Below, piece by piece: positions 1 to 8,322 of a stretch of DNA of 64,000 nt; within the stretch, counting starts at the first letter, position 1; every line of letters begins with the position of its first letter. The notes below the pieces were generated by a model. The model was given only the letters and a program-made list of their open reading frames with translations. It ran no database searches and was not told the DNA's origin. The DNA lies in NCBI RefSeq assembly GCF_012844365.1, contig NZ_CP051626.1, positions 1,488,001 through 1,552,000 on the forward strand, in the 5' to 3' direction. The stretch is from Brevibacterium sp. 'Marine'. Its GTDB lineage: Bacteria; Actinomycetota; Actinomycetes; Actinomycetales; Brevibacteriaceae. Both the position numbers and the translations under genes were made by a program.

Positions 1-1
1 C

Positions 2-190
2 GGGTACAACCTGCTGTCGGTGCCGCTGGCGGCAGGAGTGCTCGCTCCTGTCGGATTCGTGCTGCCGATGAGCGTGGGTGCGATCCTGATGTCGATCTCG
101 ACGATCGTCGTCGCCCTCAACGCTCAGTTGCTGCGTCGGCTGGACCTGCATCCGCAGGCGGCTGTCGAGCGAGTGCGCTCCACGAGCTGA
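2..190 (+). CDS. Heavy-metal-translocating P-type ATPase, C-terminal fragment
   Basis: Only the last 62 codons are in the window; the gene starts upstream. The reading frame from base 2 gives two hydrophobic segments with [22 protein letters not shown] and [17 protein letters not shown], which are the hallmark final two membrane helices of copper/heavy-metal P1B-type ATPases (CopA/CtpV type), where the conserved Met-Ser and Asn residues take part in metal transfer across the membrane. The stop at 188-190 is followed by a strong hairpin. The metal specificity cannot be judged, because the N-terminal metal-binding domain and CPx motif lie outside the window. Confidence 0.85.
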   Translation, partial: GYNLLSVPLAAGVLAPVGFVLPMSVGAILMSISTIVVALNAQLLRRLDLHPQAAVERVRSTS

Positions 191-206
191 TCTCGGCGCA
201 GACGAT

Positions 207-242
207 TGAGGCGGGTGATGCCGTTGAGCATCACCCGCCTCA
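207..242. terminator. Bidirectional terminator-like hairpin
   Basis: A perfect 14-bp inverted repeat (207-220 with 229-242, 8-base loop) lies between the convergent P-type ATPase tail and the VOC gene. The arm core reads GAGGCGGGTGATG. There is no long T-tract, which is common for actinobacterial terminators. Position between two gene ends supports a shared terminator. Confidence 0.75.
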
Positions 243-282
243 GCGCGTTCTATCCGGTGGAGATGTTCGCACCGGCAGGTCG

Positions 283-1242
283 TCAGCGCGCCAGTGTCTC
301 GTCGATGGAGCTGGTTCCGGTGGCCAGGGTCACCTGCGTGCCCCACGGGTCGACGACGCGCACGGAGCGTCCGTCGTCAGCGAAATCGAGGTTGTGCGTG
401 CGCAGGCGAGCGACGAGCGCGTCGAGGTCCTCGCGTCCGGGAACGGTGATCGCGACGTCCCCGAGGCCGAGGCTGGCCGCGCGAGGACCGGCACCGCGGC
501 TGTTCCAGGTGTTCATGGCGACATGGTGGTGGTATCCGCCCGCCGCCGCGAAGAGGACTCCGGGCATTGACGACAGCGACGGCTCGAAGCCGAGGGCATC
601 GACGTAGAACTCGCGAGCCTGAGGGATGTTGCCGACCTGCAGATGGACGTGGCCGACGATGCCGGGTTCGGCGGCAGTGTTCGCGAGGACGTCTTGATTC
701 AGGTGGCGTTCGAGGAATCGGTTCGGGTCAAGGTAGAGCGTGTCCATCTGGACCTCACCGTCGAGCGAGTGAGTCCATTCCGAACGGGCGCGGTCGACGT
801 AGAGCTCGATGCCGTTGCCTTCGGGATCGGTGAAGTAGAACGCCTGGCTGACAAGGTGATCGCTGGAGCCGACGAAGGTGCTGTTGGTGTTCTGCGCGGC
901 GTGGGCGACCGTGGCGGCCAAGGCTTCCTTGGTGTCGAACAGGAAGGCGGTGTGGAACAGGCCGGCCTGTTTGGCGTCGACTCCGGGCAGGCCCGGGGTG
1001 GCCACGAGCTTGACCAGGGGAGTGGTGCCGCGGCCGAGCACACGGTGGACTTCGCCATCGCGGGCGGTCTCTTCGAGTGGTTCCATCGCCAGAGCGTTCG
1101 AGTAGTAGTTCGACATCTTCTCGAGGTCGCCGACGCGCAGGGTCACCGCGTCCATTCCGGTGGCCGCGCTGAGTCGTTTCTCATCGACGGCGGGTCTCTG
1201 CGGGGCGGTGGAAGTTGGTGCCTGGATGGGGGTGGTGGTCAT
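283..1242 (-). CDS. Two-domain VOC protein, CatE-like extradiol ring-cleavage dioxygenase
   Basis: The 319-residue product has two vicinal-oxygen-chelate modules. The first starts around residue 30 (MDAVTLRVGDLEKMSNYYSN) and the second around residue 195 (GHVHLQVGNIPQAREFYVDA). Fold and length match Bacillus CatE/MhqA-type catechol-2,3-dioxygenases, which open catechol or hydroquinone rings with Fe(II). Candidate metal ligands are visible: His in the LFHTAF segment (first module), His in GHVHLQV, and Glu in DPEGNGIELY. The upstream gap carries two adjacent palindromes that could bind a quinone- or phenol-sensing repressor. Other VOC functions (glyoxalase, thiol transferase) remain possible. 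It fits the aromatic catabolism seen at 11-30 kb. Confidence 0.7.
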   Translation of the reverse strand: MTTTPIQAPTSTAPQRPAVDEKRLSAATGMDAVTLRVGDLEKMSNYYSNALAMEPLEETARDGEVHRVLGRGTTPLVKLVATPGLPGVDAKQAGLFHTAFLFDTKEALAATVAHAAQNTNSTFVGSSDHLVSQAFYFTDPEGNGIELYVDRARSEWTHSLDGEVQMDTLYLDPNRFLERHLNQDVLANTAAEPGIVGHVHLQVGNIPQAREFYVDALGFEPSLSSMPGVLFAAAGGYHHHVAMNTWNSRGAGPRAASLGLGDVAITVPGREDLDALVARLRTHNLDFADDGRSVRVVDPWGTQVTLATGTSSIDETLAR

Positions 1243-1279
1243 GCTGTTCTCCTGAGCGGATGGGCTGTTGGGTCCAGTC

Positions 1280-1305
1280 TAGATCAATCTAGTTGAACAT
1301 TCAAC
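1280..1305. promoter_or_regulatory. Two adjacent palindromes upstream of the VOC gene
   Basis: TAGAT-CA-ATCTA (1280-1291) abuts GTTGAA-CA-TTCAAC (1292-1305), about 40-60 bases upstream of the VOC start codon. Both have a CA centre. The second resembles MarR-type operators in size and symmetry. The binding protein is unknown and no regulator is adjacent. Confidence 0.4.
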
Positions 1306-1426
1306 AAATAGGCTGATGACCCTATTCCCGATCCGCGCCGAAGGGAACCCGATCCCATTGAAGCCCCACGCTCTGAGTGACTGACTCGATGCGGCACCAG
1401 CGCACCCTCGTCGATAGGCTGGTGCC

Positions 1427-1936
1427 ATGAGGTTCGATTCGAAGTCCGCCCCTGCTCTCGCCGGGCTCCTGACCGCCGCACTCATCGCCCTCAGCGGCTG
1501 CGGCTCCGATTCTGGCTCATCGTCGGAACCCGAAACGACTCCGACGGCGACTCTGGATGTCGTGGAGCAGGGCTTCGATTCCCTTGATGAGCTCTCGGAT
1601 TATGTGGCGCAGTCCTTGGACGGTGTCGAGGTGAGTCTCGAGTCCGAGACGAACCCCGACTTCAACCAGGAGGCCGAACCCGAACGCCTCCATGTCGAGT
1701 TCGCCTCCGATGAGAACAGGGCCAAGGACTTGGAAGCCACGGCGTTCATCGTCCAGGCGACCTCACAGGCAGCCTTCGACTACGACATCCTCGTGGTCAC
1801 GGGAGACGTCGCGGCGGGGGAATGGAGATACCTTTACGACCGTTCGACCGTCGAGGATCTCACCGCTGACGGTCAGATCGACGTTGCCGACATCTGGGAC
1901 TCGGCTCAACAGAGCTTCGACACCATTCATCGTTGA
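1427..1936 (+). CDS. Putative secreted lipoprotein
   Basis: The 169-residue product has a basic N-terminus, a hydrophobic stretch (APALAGLLTAALIA) and the lipobox LSGC at residues 23-26, so it is expected to be exported and lipidated on the cysteine. A low-complexity Ser/Glu/Thr linker follows, then an acidic soluble domain of about 125 residues with alternating helix and strand potential. I do not recognise the domain. It stands alone between the divergent VOC gene and the convergent rraA gene. There is no clear ribosome-binding site before the ATG, so translation may be leaderless or the site weak. Confidence 0.7.
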   Translation: MRFDSKSAPALAGLLTAALIALSGCGSDSGSSSEPETTPTATLDVVEQGFDSLDELSDYVAQSLDGVEVSLESETNPDFNQEAEPERLHVEFASDENRAKDLEATAFIVQATSQAAFDYDILVVTGDVAAGEWRYLYDRSTVEDLTADGQIDVADIWDSAQQSFDTIHR

Positions 1937-1948
1937 GCCTCTGCCCCT

Positions 1949-2416
1949 CTACTTTTCTATGGCGACCCCATCGGCGTCGGCGAAGACCATCGCTCCTGGG
2001 CGGATCGTCGCGCCGCCGATCTCCACGGTCACGTCGATCTCACCGGCACCGTCTTTCGCGCTCTTGCGCGGATTGCTGGCAAGAGCCTTGATTCCGAATT
2101 CCATCTCGGCCAGAGCTTCACGGTCGCGGATAGCGCCGTTGATGACGACGCCGTTCCAGCCGTTTCGGACCCCCGCCTCGGCGATCATGTCACCCATGAG
2201 GGCGGTGGCGATCGAACCGTCACCGTCGATGACGAGCACGGCGCCGTCGCCTGGCTGATTGAGGGTCTGCTTGACCAGTCCGTTGTCCTGGAAGCAGCGG
2301 ATCGTGCGGGCCGGGCCGGAGAATGAGGTCTTGGCTCCGAAGTCGCCGAAGTTCAGAGCGATCGAATAGAGGTCGTCGCCGCGTTCGTCCCACAGGTCTG
2401 CTGTCGAAACTGTCAT
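1949..2416 (-). CDS. rraA: RraA family protein (RNase E regulator / HMG-type aldolase family)
   Basis: The 155-residue product matches the compact RraA fold: STADLWDERGDD near the N-terminus, a GDMIAEAGVRNGWNGVVING core and the INGAIRDREAL motif, whose Arg-Asp pair is shared by RraA and 4-hydroxy-4-methyl-2-oxoglutarate/oxaloacetate aldolases. In Enterobacteria RraA inhibits RNase E; many actinobacterial members instead act as class II pyruvate aldolases or oxaloacetate decarboxylases. The length is typical for the shorter RraA group. It is followed on the same strand by nothing closer than the convergent lipoprotein gene, so the role cannot be narrowed from context. Confidence 0.85.
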   Translation of the reverse strand: MTVSTADLWDERGDDLYSIALNFGDFGAKTSFSGPARTIRCFQDNGLVKQTLNQPGDGAVLVIDGDGSIATALMGDMIAEAGVRNGWNGVVINGAIRDREALAEMEFGIKALASNPRKSAKDGAGEIDVTVEIGGATIRPGAMVFADADGVAIEK

Positions 2417-2454
2417 CTGTCTGCCTTCCGTCGATTGTGGGTGGTGGGAGGTGC

Positions 2455-3477
2455 TCAGGCGAACGCCTGGGTGCGGGCGTAGAGTCCGGGGACTCCGCCG
2501 GAGTGGACGAAGACGACCGCGTCTTCGGAAGAGAAGCGGCCGGATCTGATGAGGTCGATGAGGCCGGCCGCAGCTTTGCCGGTGTAGACGGGGTCGAGGA
2601 GGATTCCCTCGGTGCGGGCGAAGAGTCGCACGGCCTCAACCATCTCGGGTGTCGGCAAGGCGTAGCCGGTCCCGACATAGTCGCCGAGTCCCGTCGTGGC
2701 ATCGCGGGGGACAGGCGGCAGGTTGAGGAACCGTGCCGTGGAATCGACGAGGTTGACGATCTTCGGTTCCTGCTCCGCCTGTGTCCGGCTGACGTTGATG
2801 CCGATGATCGGGACAGTGCTTCCCTCGCTGTGGAGCCCGACGACGAGTCCTGCCTGCATTCCGGCCGAGCCGCTCGGCGTGACGATCGTGGGGGAGTCCA
2901 GCCCCACTGCGGCGAATTGATCGAGCAATTCGTGGGCGCAGTCGACATAGCCGAGCGCGCCGATCGGATTCGACCCGCCCACCGGGATGACATAGGGGAT
3001 CCTGCCCTCGTCGCGCAGCTTCTCGGCCAGAATCTCGGCCTCGCCGAGGAGGTCAGCTCCGTGGCCGAGTACGGTGACCGAATCCGCGCCGAGGAGGTCG
3101 AAGAGCAGGAAATTGCCCGTGTGCTCCGGCGGGTTCGCCCCTGCCGGACCGAGGGCGGTGCCGTCGGGACCAAGGTCCTCTTCGACGATGAGATGACAGT
3201 CGAGGCCCTCGGTGCGCGCAGCGGATAAGGTCAGCCGACAGTGGTTGGACTGGACCCCGCCGACGGTGATGAGCGTGTCCGCTCCCTGCTTCAGAGCGTC
3301 GGCGATGAGGAACTCGAGCTTGCGTGTCTTGTTCCCGCCCTGTGTCAGCCCCAGCCGGTCGTCGCGTTTGATCCAGACCTGCGGTCCGCCGAGCTCGGCG
3401 GACAGTCGCCGCAGATGCTCGAGCGGTGTCGGGCCGGCGGTGTAGCGGCGACGGGGGATTTCGTTCAAGGCGACCAT
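2455..3477 (-). CDS. D-cysteine desulfhydrase / ACC deaminase-family PLP enzyme
   Basis: The product from Met at 3477 is 340 residues; the reading frame extends 21 codons further upstream, but family alignment begins at MVALNEIPRRRYTAG. The PLP lysine lies in the GGNKTRKLEFLI motif, with VQSNHCR and the phosphate-binding TPSGSAGMQAGL segment further on. This is the fold-type II family of D-cysteine desulfhydrase (pyruvate, sulfide and ammonia from D-cysteine), L-cysteate sulfo-lyase and ACC deaminase. The exact substrate cannot be separated by eye. The gene lies 38 bases before rraA on the same strand, so the two may be co-transcribed. Confidence 0.8.
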   Translation of the reverse strand: MVALNEIPRRRYTAGPTPLEHLRRLSAELGGPQVWIKRDDRLGLTQGGNKTRKLEFLIADALKQGADTLITVGGVQSNHCRLTLSAARTEGLDCHLIVEEDLGPDGTALGPAGANPPEHTGNFLLFDLLGADSVTVLGHGADLLGEAEILAEKLRDEGRIPYVIPVGGSNPIGALGYVDCAHELLDQFAAVGLDSPTIVTPSGSAGMQAGLVVGLHSEGSTVPIIGINVSRTQAEQEPKIVNLVDSTARFLNLPPVPRDATTGLGDYVGTGYALPTPEMVEAVRLFARTEGILLDPVYTGKAAAGLIDLIRSGRFSSEDAVVFVHSGGVPGLYARTQAFA

Positions 3478-3560
3478 GGTTCCCGAGTCTACCGAGCAGG
3501 TCGGCAGTGCTGACAAGACGCCGTTCAGGATTCGGGCCACGGCATGACAGCGGGTCGTCC

Positions 3561-4001
3561 TCAGCCGACGAACTCGACCTCACGAACGGCGTCGCCGCCC
3601 TTGCCTACGGCGTTGGCGTCTCTGACCGTCAGGGTCATGACCTCGTGGGTGTCCAGGTTCGTGTAGGACACCCAGGTGTACCCCTTGCCGGAGTCGGCTG
3701 AGGTGCGGTGCCAGCGTGTGGCGTGCCCGTCGTTGTGTTCGGCGAGGGCAGCGACGACGTTGCGTGTGGCGAGACGATCCATGACCGAGTCATCACCGAT
3801 GCCGTAGGCGGTGATCAGTTTGTCCGCGTACTTGACGGCACCCTTCGGGTGTCCCGAACTCTGGGGTGCCTGAGCGGCACTGGGCGCGGGTGCTGAATCA
3901 ACGGAGGCCGATGCCGGACCGACTGCGAGGCCCAGAGATGTGAGACCGGCTAGTGCAGCGACGCCCCACTTTGCGGCGTGAGTGCTGATGAAGGCGGGCA
4001 T
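3561..4001 (-). CDS. Small secreted protein of unknown function
   Basis: The 146-residue product has a clear Sec signal peptide (hydrophobic WGVAALAGLTSLGLAVG followed by an ASAS cleavage region near residue 33), an Ala/Pro/Ser-rich linker, and a compact domain of about 95 residues with two predicted strands near the C-terminus (TWVSYTNLDTHEVMTLTV). No cysteines are in the mature part. The domain is unknown to me. Upstream, 4002-4212 is a promoter-sized gap shared with the end of the DAACS gene. Confidence 0.65.
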   Translation of the reverse strand: MPAFISTHAAKWGVAALAGLTSLGLAVGPASASVDSAPAPSAAQAPQSSGHPKGAVKYADKLITAYGIGDDSVMDRLATRNVVAALAEHNDGHATRWHRTSADSGKGYTWVSYTNLDTHEVMTLTVRDANAVGKGGDAVREVEFVG

Positions 4002-4212
4002 GGTGACTTCTCCTCTTCCGGGACAGGAACATTGCTGGAATCGAGTATCGTCATCCCAGGTGAGAGCCGAGTCCCCGAGCCTGAACAGAAGCTGAGACGC
4101 GTCGTCGGAAATACGGAGGTTCTATTGCGTTGCGATGACATCTCCGAGACATTCCGTCAGAAAGAGTCTTGTCCGAATCCGTGGATTCCGGACTGTGACA
4201 GATTCACAGCGG

Positions 4213-5520
4213 TTACGGAATCGAATCGTGATCGTCCTCTGTCCGATCCATCCAGTCCTTTCCATCGAGGATGCGAGCGACCATCATCGAACTCGCCTGG
4301 TCGCCGACCGCATTGACCGTGGTGGCCGGCGGATCGATGACGGTTCCGATGATCTGGATGATCGGCAGCGCCGTTGCTGGGAAGCCGTAGAGGGTGATGA
4401 TCATGAGCTCGCCGATGAAGCCGCCGGAGGGGATTCCTGCCATGACCATTCCGGCCAGCAGCGCCACGGCGATGGCGATGAGGATATTCTCCGGAGTGAA
4501 GAAGTCGCGCTGGAACACGGCAAAGAGGAAGGCGATCTTGAGGATCGCGGACAGGCTCGATCCTTCCATGTGGATCGTGGCGCCGATCGGCACGATCGTC
4601 TCCCGGATGTCCCGTGGGACTCCGATCTTCTCTCCGGCACGCAGGTTCGCTGGGATCGCCGCCACCGAGGACGACGTACCCAAGGAGATCGCTGTGGGTT
4701 CGAGGATATTGCCCCAGAAGCGGGAGACGCCTCGGCGGCCGCCGGAGACGAAGGAGTAGAACGTGAAGGCGAGGATGAAGTAGGCGATCGCCACCGGATA
4801 GTAGACGAGGAAGGCGCGAACATAGTCCCCCACGAGCTGGGCGCCGAGGTCGCCGATGAGTGCGGCGAAGTAGGCGCCGAGGCCGATCGGGGCGTAGTAC
4901 ATGATGATTGAAGTGAACTTGAGGAACACCTCGGTGCCGGAATTGAGGAACTGGGCGAACGGCTTGCCGGCGTCGCCGATCCTGCTGGTGGCGAAGCCGA
5001 CGATGACGGCGAACACGATGAGGGCGAGCATGTGCTCGGCGGACAGGATCTTCGAGAAGTCGTCGACGACGACGGTTTGGACGAGCTGGTCACCGATGGA
5101 CCCGACGTCCTCGACGTTCTCCGGCTCCTGCATCTCCACTTCGACGCCGGCGGTGGCGTTGAAGATGCGCAGCGCGGCGACCATGACGATGGAGGCGATG
5201 ATGCCGGTGACGGCGAAGACTCCGAGCATACTGCCCATGATTTTGCCGAGTCGCGCCGCCGAGGACATTCCCGCGACCGCGGAGGCGATGGAGAAGAACA
5301 CGAGCGGCACGACGAGAGTGAACATCATATTGATGAACAGCGTGCCGAACGGCTTGATGACGGTGGCGCGTTTCCCGAAGACGAGGCCGATGATCGCGCC
5401 GATGACCACCCCTGTGAGGATGAAGATCGGGAAGCGGTAGTTGCGCAGAATCCGGAGGAAGCCTGACGGCTCCGTCTTCGTCGCGGAGGTCTGCGCAGGC
5501 GAGGCGGCGGGGGAGGGCAT
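4213..5520 (-). CDS. Dicarboxylate/amino acid:cation symporter (DAACS family)
   Basis: The 435-residue polytopic protein shows the DAACS/glutamate-transporter architecture: six to eight hydrophobic helices, the SSSVAAIPANL serine-rich re-entrant loop, the ATIHMEGSS segment in helix 7, and the PSGGFIGELMII plus IDPPATTVNAVGD helix-8 region that bind substrate and cation. Members take up C4-dicarboxylates, glutamate/aspartate or serine with Na+ or H+. Helix 7 lacks the canonical NMDGT motif, having HMEGS instead, as in the YhiH/TcyP-like branch, so cystine or another amino acid is also possible. It is monocistronic by spacing. Confidence 0.85.
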   Translation of the reverse strand: MPSPAASPAQTSATKTEPSGFLRILRNYRFPIFILTGVVIGAIIGLVFGKRATVIKPFGTLFINMMFTLVVPLVFFSIASAVAGMSSAARLGKIMGSMLGVFAVTGIIASIVMVAALRIFNATAGVEVEMQEPENVEDVGSIGDQLVQTVVVDDFSKILSAEHMLALIVFAVIVGFATSRIGDAGKPFAQFLNSGTEVFLKFTSIIMYYAPIGLGAYFAALIGDLGAQLVGDYVRAFLVYYPVAIAYFILAFTFYSFVSGGRRGVSRFWGNILEPTAISLGTSSSVAAIPANLRAGEKIGVPRDIRETIVPIGATIHMEGSSLSAILKIAFLFAVFQRDFFTPENILIAIAVALLAGMVMAGIPSGGFIGELMIITLYGFPATALPIIQIIGTVIDPPATTVNAVGDQASSMMVARILDGKDWMDRTEDDHDSIP

Positions 5521-5609
5521 AGGCTCTGCCTTTCATATCAGCATCGTTGTTCCGCCGACTGTGCGGCGTGGCGCCATGGCCCCGGTGATCCTACCTGGGG
5601 CACAGCGAC

Positions 5610-5639
5610 ACCCGGCACATGGATGACCATGTACCGGGT
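5610..5639 (-). terminator. Hairpin downstream of the small protein at 5666
   Basis: ACCCGG-C-ACATGG pairs with CCATGT-A-CCGGGT across an ATGA loop, with one internal C/A mismatch. It lies 27 bases beyond the stop codon of the minus-strand gene ending at 5666 and before the DAACS promoter, as expected for a terminator. Confidence 0.55.
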
Positions 5640-5665
5640 TGTCGATGTTCGCTCGAGCCGACGAA

Positions 5666-5944
5666 TCAGCTCTCAGCTGACGTCGTGGATTCCTCGGCGT
5701 TCGAAGTGTCCGAGGATGGAGTCACGGCGGACTCGTCGATCGCCTCATGCGAGCCGTCCGGGAGGCGTCGCAGGGTCACACCTTCCGCTTCGGCGAGCTT
5801 CTCCAGGTCCTCTTCGGACACATCGTCGGCATATCCGGGAGTCGCGCCATAGGCGACATCGGGTCCGCTGGCCCTCGCCCCGAGCTCGTCGAGCTTGTCG
5901 TTGATCTTGTCGACCTTCTTCTGTGAATCAGTCTCGTCGGTCAT
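5666..5944 (-). CDS. Small acidic protein, paralogue of the 6058-6285 gene
   Basis: The 92-residue product has a charged coiled-coil-like N-terminus (QKKVDKINDKLDELG) and a conserved C-terminal core: GYADDVSEEDLEKLAEAEGV followed by LPDGSHEAIDES. The same core (GY, EE, L, AE.EGV, PDGSH.A.DES) occurs in the next gene upstream, so the two are paralogues. It has no signal peptide or membrane helix. AGGTGG precedes the ATG. I do not know the function. Confidence 0.6.
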   Translation of the reverse strand: MTDETDSQKKVDKINDKLDELGARASGPDVAYGATPGYADDVSEEDLEKLAEAEGVTLRRLPDGSHEAIDESAVTPSSDTSNAEESTTSAES

Positions 5945-6057
5945 CTGTCACCACCTCACTGTTGCGAAGACGCTGTACTCGTGACCATAGTCGTTTTCAT
6001 TGATTCGTCCAGGGGGTGCCTCGCTTGCAGACGCAGCGCCGGATACTGAGCCGATGT

Positions 6058-6285
6058 TCAGTCATCGTAGCTCGAGTGGGATTCGTCGACGGCGAGATGT
6101 GAGCCGTCGGGATTGCGGTAGAGCTTCACTCCTTCGTGCTCAGCCGTGGCTTGCAGCCGTTCTTCGGAACTGTCTTCTCGGTAGCCGACTTTCTGCCCCT
6201 GGCCGATATTGGCGCTCTTGAACGCCTTCGAGATCTGTTTGAACGTCTGAGCCAACTTCGACGGCCGATTCGTGTCTGCGGTCAT
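6058..6285 (-). CDS. Small protein, paralogue of the 5666-5944 gene
   Basis: The product from ATG at 6285 is 75 residues; a longer in-frame start exists at 6306, but GAAGGA sits at a good distance before 6285. A basic N-terminus (SKLAQTFKQISKAFKS) is followed by GYREDSSEERLQATAEHEGV and NPDGSHLAVDES, matching the core of the neighbouring small protein. The N-terminal halves differ in charge: basic here, mixed acidic there. Function unknown; tandem duplication followed by divergence is likely. Confidence 0.6.
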   Translation of the reverse strand: MTADTNRPSKLAQTFKQISKAFKSANIGQGQKVGYREDSSEERLQATAEHEGVKLYRNPDGSHLAVDESHSSYDD

Positions 6286-6459
6286 GATCCTTCGCCCCAT
6301 TCCCACGCAGATTGTGGAGAGAATTATAGCTCTCCCGGGGGCCGAAACCCAGAGGTGGGGAGCGTCTGGATGACCTCACGGCTGGGCATCAGCCAAATCC
6401 TTGCACCGTGAGAGAGCGAATCACTTTACTTAACGAATGATTAGCCATAGCTTGGTCTC

Positions 6460-8316
6460 GTGACCGAACAGATTGAAGGCAATGGCGTCTTGACGACTGC
6501 GACAGAATCCATCCTCTCCGCCAAGGACATCGAGTTCCAACTCTATGACTGGCTCAAGGTCGACGAACTCTGCGAACGTCCTCGCTTCTCCGATCATTCT
6601 CGTGAGGTCTTCGATTCCGTGCTCGAAGCCAGCGAGGAGCTTGCCAAGGAACGGTTCGCCACTCATGCACGCAAGTCCGACCTCAACGAGCCGACTTTCG
6701 ACGGTACCGCGGTGACGCTGATTCCTGAGATCAAGTCTGCGCTCGACCAGTTCGCCGGCATCGGCCTGCTGTCGGCGACGATGGATGAGAGCGTCGGCGG
6801 CATTCAGCTGCCGCAGACGATCGCGAAGGCCTGCTTCGCCTGGTTCCAGGCGGCCAACATCGGCACCGCCAGCTACCCGATGCTGACCATGGCCAATGCC
6901 AATCTGCTGCTCGAATATGGAACCGAGGAGCAGATCGAGAAGTACGTTGTGCCCGAGCTCGATGGCCGGTTCTTCGGCACCATGTGCCTGTCCGAACCCG
7001 AGGTCGGCTCCTCATTGGGTGACGTCACGACGAAAGCTGTACCGGATCCCGACAGCGGCGACGATGTCTTCCGTGTCCATGGGACGAAGATGTGGATCTC
7101 GGGTGGCGATCACGAACTCTCGGAGAACATCGTCCACCTTGTCCTGGCCCGTGCCGAGGGCGACGGGCCAGGGGTCAAGGGGCTGAGTCTGTTCCTCGTT
7201 CCGAAGTACCTCGTCAACGACGATGGCAGCCTCGGCGAACGCAATGACGTCGTGCTGTCGGGACTCAACCACAAGATGGGATGGCGCGGAACGACGAACA
7301 CGCTGCTCAACTTCGGCGAGGGGGCGCACACCCCGGCCGGTTCTGCCGGTGCGGTCGGCTACCTTGTGGGGGAGCGGGGCAAGGGGCTGGCCTGCATGTT
7401 CCACATGATGAACGAGGCCCGCATCGGTGTCGGTGCCGGTGCGGTCGGGCTGGGCTACCACGGGTACCTCGATGCCCTCCGCTATGCCCGCGACCGCCGT
7501 CAGGGTCGTCCCGACGGTGCCAAGGGATCCGATGTTCCGACGGTCCCGATCGCCGAGCACTCCGATGTCCGTCGCATGCTCCTGTCGTCGAAGAGCTACG
7601 TCGAGGGCGGGCTCGGACTCATCCTCTATGCCGCACGTCTGCTCGACGAATCCGAAACCGCTGAGGCCCAGGCGGAGTGCGATCGTGCCGCACTGCTGCT
7701 GGACGTGCTCACGCCGATCGTCAAGACCTGGCCGAGCGTGTGGTGCCTGAAGGCCAACGACCACGCCATCCAGGTTCTCGGCGGGGCCGGTTACACCCGC
7801 GATCACGATGTCGAACAGCTCTACCGTGACAATCGGCTCAACCCGATCCACGAGGGCACGCATGGCATCCAGGCCAAGGATCTTCTCGGTCGCAAGGTCG
7901 TCATGAACGGTGGTGCGGGTTTGCAGGTGCTGCTGGAGCAGATGCGGGAGACCCTCGCCGAGGCGGCCGGCCGTTCGACTTGGTCCGCTGAGACCGCAGC
8001 GCTGAGGAAGGCCGTCGATCGCATCGAATCCGTGACCGCGACGGTATGGTCGAGCGGGGATCCTGCGGCGGCGCTCGACAACGCGTGGACCTATCTGGAA
8101 GCAGTCGGACACACCGTGATGGCGTGGCTGTGGCTGCAACAGGGAATGGCGGCCGAAGCGACCGCGGGCGAACACGGCGAGTCGGCGTTCCTCAACGGCA
8201 AGATCGCCGCGGCGCGGTACTTCTTCGCCCACGAACTGCCGCAGACCGGACCGTGGTTCGATCTTGTTGAAAGCAGAGTGACGACGTTCGCCGATCTCGA
8301 TGACACTTGGCTGTGA
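6460..8316 (+). CDS. Long-form acyl-CoA dehydrogenase (FadE5/DmdC-like)
   Basis: The 618-residue flavoprotein begins with GTG at 6460. It has the acyl-CoA dehydrogenase N-domain (about 60-175), middle domain with MCLSEPEVGSSLGDV and KMWISGGDH, and C-terminal helical domain with QVLGGAGYTRDHDVEQLYRDNR and the catalytic-loop region NPIHEGTHGIQ, where the Glu is the likely base. A further C-terminal extension of about 130 residues marks the longer branch represented by mycobacterial FadE5 and DmdC, which act on medium/long-chain or sulfur-containing acyl-CoAs. The ribosome-binding site is weak. It is followed convergently by the PAP2 gene. Confidence 0.85.
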   Translation: MTEQIEGNGVLTTATESILSAKDIEFQLYDWLKVDELCERPRFSDHSREVFDSVLEASEELAKERFATHARKSDLNEPTFDGTAVTLIPEIKSALDQFAGIGLLSATMDESVGGIQLPQTIAKACFAWFQAANIGTASYPMLTMANANLLLEYGTEEQIEKYVVPELDGRFFGTMCLSEPEVGSSLGDVTTKAVPDPDSGDDVFRVHGTKMWISGGDHELSENIVHLVLARAEGDGPGVKGLSLFLVPKYLVNDDGSLGERNDVVLSGLNHKMGWRGTTNTLLNFGEGAHTPAGSAGAVGYLVGERGKGLACMFHMMNEARIGVGAGAVGLGYHGYLDALRYARDRRQGRPDGAKGSDVPTVPIAEHSDVRRMLLSSKSYVEGGLGLILYAARLLDESETAEAQAECDRAALLLDVLTPIVKTWPSVWCLKANDHAIQVLGGAGYTRDHDVEQLYRDNRLNPIHEGTHGIQAKDLLGRKVVMNGGAGLQVLLEQMRETLAEAAGRSTWSAETAALRKAVDRIESVTATVWSSGDPAAALDNAWTYLEAVGHTVMAWLWLQQGMAAEATAGEHGESAFLNGKIAAARYFFAHELPQTGPWFDLVESRVTTFADLDDTWL

Positions 8317-8322
8317 CTGCCC

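Noticed and set aside
4193..4209. CTGTGA-CAGAT-TCACAG as a CRP site
   Set aside because: Spacer is five and not six bases, so it does not match the CRP consensus; it may be a weak hairpin after the DAACS gene.
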